A model generated the notes under the pieces. It had not been told where the DNA came from and searched no databases. It saw only the letters and a program-made list of their open reading frames with translations. Position numbers and translations under genes: made by a program. Shown piece after piece: positions 7,201 to 8,686 of a DNA stretch of 8,686 nucleotides (positions within the stretch are counted from its first letter, which is position 1; every line of letters starts with the position of its first letter). Origin of the DNA: Fidelibacterota bacterium. Its GTDB lineage: Bacteria > Fidelibacterota > UBA2242 > JAFGTP01. The stretch spans positions 1-8,686 of the forward strand of contig JAOZSG010000058.1 of assembly GCA_029939785.1 (NCBI GenBank). Direction: 5' to 3'.

Positions 7201-8413
7201 TAATGTTGAAATGGAAGCTAGAAATCCAGAAGGTGAAACCGTAGATATCTATGTATGTCCTGAAGGTTCATTCACACAGATTTCTGATCCTGAATTTTTG
7301 GAAGCAAATGGTTTGACAAGTGCTACAGAAGTATTGACATTAACACTTGGAGCCGGTGGCTCTTACGAAGTGCTAAATGTACCAACAGGTATATATGATG
7401 TTATTGTTTACAAAGATGGATTTCTTGGACAGAGAATAGAATCTCAGACAGTACAACCACTTTCTGTAACCAATGTGGACTTTGAAGGTTCTGATAAACT
7501 TCTCGCAGGTGACTGTGCAGGTTATACAGATGCAAATTCAAATGTAGTACCGGACAATCAGATAAGTGCTGCAGATAATAGTGCAATTAGTACTGCATTT
7601 AATTCTTCAGCTGGTGATGTAAACTGGAATGAATATTGTGACATTGACGGTGATGGTCTTGTATGGGTAGATGATTTGAACTGGACTGTTAAAAACACTG
7701 GAAATGGTGAAGGTGTACTTTATAAAAAGGTTGACTATAAAGGTAATAATAATAATGCTACAATGATGCTTGTAAAAGATGAAGTTGGTAATTATATAAT
7801 CAAAGGTGAAAATCTTGCAAATGTTCGTGCTTATGCAGCAAAATTATCATTCAATGCAGAAGATTATGAAGTTACAGAATTTGTTGACGGTCTTGAAAGA
7901 CATAATGAAACATTTAAGTTCTATCAATTCGATGACAATTCAGTATATTTTGTAAGTGCAGTACGAGGTGAATCTTCAGTTGAAAGCATGAATCTTGAAC
8001 TTTGTAAAATTGTATTAACACCCAAGGTAAATGATCCTGTTGAACCAACACTTGTATCAGTATCTGTTATTGATGCATATCAATCTGAGGTTAATGTTCC
8101 TATTAGCAGTCAATCATTGAATAGTGTACCAACAGTATTCTCACTTGAAAAGAATTACCCAAATCCTTTTAATCCTACTACTACTATTAAATACGCACTC
8201 CCAGTAGCTGGAAATGTAAGACTGGTTGTATTTGATCTTCTTGGAAATAAAGTACAGACTTTAGTATCAAGTAATCTTAAAGCCGGAAGATATGAAGCTG
8301 TTTGGAATGCACAGAATAGTGCAGGAATAAAAGTTAGTTCAGGTGTTTACTTCTACAGATTAATGTCAGATAATAAAGTTATTGATACCAAGAAAATGGT
8401 ATTAATGAAATAA
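4187..8413 (+). CDS. Large secreted Ig-like/cohesin-like/dockerin-like protein with FlgD-type C-terminal sorting domain (complete paralogue)
   Basis: 1408 residues, ending at TAA 8411-8413. The start at ATG 4187 is supported by AAGGAG six bases upstream and a signal peptide (1-23). Domains by residue: N-terminal beta domain about 24-177 with an Asp-rich 'DVDDDGSYEDE' loop; beta module about 178-380; Ig/Fn3-like modules from about 421, 561 and 708, with Asp-rich loops such as 'DGDMDADGD'; cohesin-like domain about 840-998; carboxypeptidase-regulatory-like module about 1001-1105; dockerin-like module about 1108-1176 with a good EF-hand loop 'DIDGDGLVWVDD' (1152-1163) and two Cys flanking it (GDC, YCD); second cohesin-like segment about 1193-1305; FlgD-like sorting domain about 1318-1408 ('NYPNPFNPTTTI' to 'KKMVLMK'). 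It is a tandem paralogue of the gene ending at 3304, with a constant 5109-bp offset over the last 2.5 kb. It probably acts outside the cell, Ca2+-stabilised, in surface structure or adhesion. The role is inferred; no enzyme motif was seen. Its own terminator follows at 8446. Confidence 0.95.
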   Translation: MNVFRKISVFIFLLLFIGSTAFGATVALTPSTVPIGAYLNGSDGDQYFMQCLKITLAEDGGGAYANGEDIIITLPTSMTIADVDDDGSYEDEVSVSSTVAVAVAPTVEAAGAATSTTITIDLATGGAAAAGDIIVVFFPVLIPNTVTDGLTETYSFSTTGGDEEASFTTTTVTYEADQLSLVTFAAAYNGGDASSDKGDVYPAAVQAVTAALPDWIEDQSSGAVDAVENGSSNWDGITLDNDDDATAGGTLADAETQFYLWASMDSSLLKVSEVSNGHRPIVYLAGGQPTRANAIAATGGAGARCDSDIETGTFSDVQLNGSLLTEGTWYFYVTSSVTSDWVIGRSDSVAIKHYPVFNAYNDATIAGVIFDYDADGLFEQNSGDANPARDNQTVMYLESGGGVGADGQWGSAAAQANTDNVKIHWEVDDVDDNANIKIYTCTTDGITDKETLLANVSTVQISPDTLYEEGINSQYWTYDIYTDATTYEPAGTYYIYAVADDGKHSTVYQVQDDAGTDFQLYVKHFPYLEFQDLDLVGALYEPTDGGDANSVDINTNDYQYILINWGQTIDGDMDADGDMIIKLYMSDLTPGSGGTAGYNDAVASADSSLLAADAVNDPTHTVHIATIIDNADGRTDNQYMFDVRNSGLVAGTYYIYAVITQNGDAQVVKYEGSATFTDNTFTIAHGQYLLPSTPPQGEIVNLNNTDRYEIKWNGFDKDGTATDMRVGIFMVPDGSAITAGANFDSDAAHHVDGYWLTSTGTGQSIILGANAPLGTDGKYVVDFGAITTDINGDAVLPSGDYDVYLTYTDDADFTDAADDYCIKADGMLHITTFADQVTSFEISPNRITAEKGDTISLNIYADDGGGANDKAMFVSVFLNVPAAKFSVLDQDASVAGIQPWSDETTNFNGTEFLDTVYTVGSDYHIDHVEYAAGGDAIATSLIIGTIQLVVTDNYDNDALEAINVTFNTSGTRTTEIIEEDNNVLSTSVPSIAATIELATPGKISGNVEMEARNPEGETVDIYVCPEGSFTQISDPEFLEANGLTSATEVLTLTLGAGGSYEVLNVPTGIYDVIVYKDGFLGQRIESQTVQPLSVTNVDFEGSDKLLAGDCAGYTDANSNVVPDNQISAADNSAISTAFNSSAGDVNWNEYCDIDGDGLVWVDDLNWTVKNTGNGEGVLYKKVDYKGNNNNATMMLVKDEVGNYIIKGENLANVRAYAAKLSFNAEDYEVTEFVDGLERHNETFKFYQFDDNSVYFVSAVRGESSVESMNLELCKIVLTPKVNDPVEPTLVSVSVIDAYQSEVNVPISSQSLNSVPTVFSLEKNYPNPFNPTTTIKYALPVAGNVRLVVFDLLGNKVQTLVSSNLKAGRYEAVWNAQNSAGIKVSSGVYFYRLMSDNKVIDTKKMVLMK
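6413..6649 (+). repeat. Near-identical block shared with the upstream paralogue (copy 2)
   Basis: Partner of 1304-1540 at an offset of 5109 bp. It contains 161 bp (6488-6648) identical to 1379-1539, and four silent differences in the whole 237 bp. It encodes residues 743-821 of this protein. The rest of the two genes shows many silent and replacement differences, so this block was probably homogenised after the duplication. Confidence 0.92.
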
Positions 8414-8445
8414 AGACACATGTAAATCACGACTGACTAAAGACG

Positions 8446-8476
8446 AAAAAAGCCTTCCCTCGGGAGGGCTTTTTTT
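8446..8476 (+). terminator. Rho-independent terminator of the second large gene
   Basis: Stem AGCCTTCCC (8451-8459) pairs with GGGAGGGCT (8462-8470) with one T-G pair around a two-base loop. An A-tract (8446-8451) lies before it and a T-tract (8470-8476) after it. It starts about 33 bases after the TAA. It resembles the terminator at 3323-3357 in stem core but not in loop sequence. Confidence 0.93.
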
Positions 8477-8540
8477 ATGCGGATTATCATATCAATCAAC
8501 TAAATTCCCATATTACATGAACTTAAGGTTATTTTTGTGA

Positions 8541-8686
8541 CATAGGCATTTTGCAAATCAGGCCTTTGACTGACCTGCCTGTGAAAACTGTGGTGAATCG
8601 TAAAACCCCTAATCGTTCTATATATGCAGAGTAGTCTTAGTTCTTAGCCTATTGGCATAAGAACTATACGGTCAGGAATGACCGAG
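8541..8686 (+). repeat. Structured intergenic repeat, copy 2 (three hairpins), reaching the window end
   Basis: Partner of 3376-3512 and likewise placed just after a gene terminator. H1 pairs ATAGGCA (8542-8548) with TGCCTGT (8576-8582), including one T-G pair. H2 is 8639-8665, with AGTTC/GAACT, TTA/TAA and GCC/GGC around TATT. H3 is CGGTCA (8669-8674) / TGACCG (8679-8684) around GGAA, a perfect 6-bp stem. H2 and H3 are three bases apart in both copies. The element may continue past the window. No coding potential was seen. Confidence 0.8.

Noticed and set aside
5228..7586. Minus-strand open frames within the second large gene (5228-5458, 7401-7586)
   Set aside because: The same antisense shadow pattern, fully inside a well-supported gene on the plus strand.

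Overview
The window looks like chromosomal DNA of an AT-rich bacterium of the Bacteroidota/FCB superphylum (for example Ignavibacteria, Cloacimonadota, Marinimicrobia or a related candidate phylum). The main evidence is the C-terminal module of both large genes. It has the 'NYPNPFNPTTTI' opening, a 'VYDLLGNKV' strand, an 'AGRYE..WN' strand, 'SSG.YYY.L' and a terminal 'KKMVL(I/M)K', which is the FlgD-like / type IX-type sorting domain typical of exported proteins in that group. Phylum-level placement is inference.

Layout: (1) positions 2-3304 hold the 3' part of a large secreted multidomain protein, cut by the left window edge. (2) A strong intrinsic terminator (3323-3357) follows. (3) The 0.88 kb intergenic region contains a structured repeat with three hairpins (3376-3512), an AT-rich non-coding stretch with a 13-bp palindrome and a triple 10-bp repeat, a possible promoter, and two successive Shine-Dalgarno/ATG pairs in the same frame. 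(4) Positions 4187-8413 hold a complete paralogue of the first gene, with a signal peptide. (5) A second terminator (8446-8476) follows, then a second copy of the structured intergenic repeat (8541 to the window end). The layout is therefore a tandem repeat of gene + terminator + structured element with a period of about 5.1 kb, and it may continue outside the window on either side.

Both proteins have the same architecture: (signal peptide and N-terminal beta domain, visible only in the second), several Asp-rich Ig/Fn3-like beta modules, a cohesin-like domain, a carboxypeptidase-regulatory-like beta module, a dockerin-like EF-hand module, a second cohesin-like segment, and the FlgD-like sorting domain. 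They are best read as Ca2+-binding, exported, surface-attached or released structural proteins. No enzyme active site was recognised. Every landmark checked from about position 758 of gene 1 to the stop codon maps to gene 2 at a constant offset of 5109 bp, so the second halves are colinear.

Points of most interest: a 237-bp block that is almost identical between the paralogues while both flanks are only about 67-76% identical (a gene-conversion signature); a duplicated intergenic element in which substitutions fall in loops or preserve base pairs; and cohesin-like and dockerin-like modules on one exported chain. I found no defence system, mobile-element gene, CRISPR array, tRNA or rRNA.
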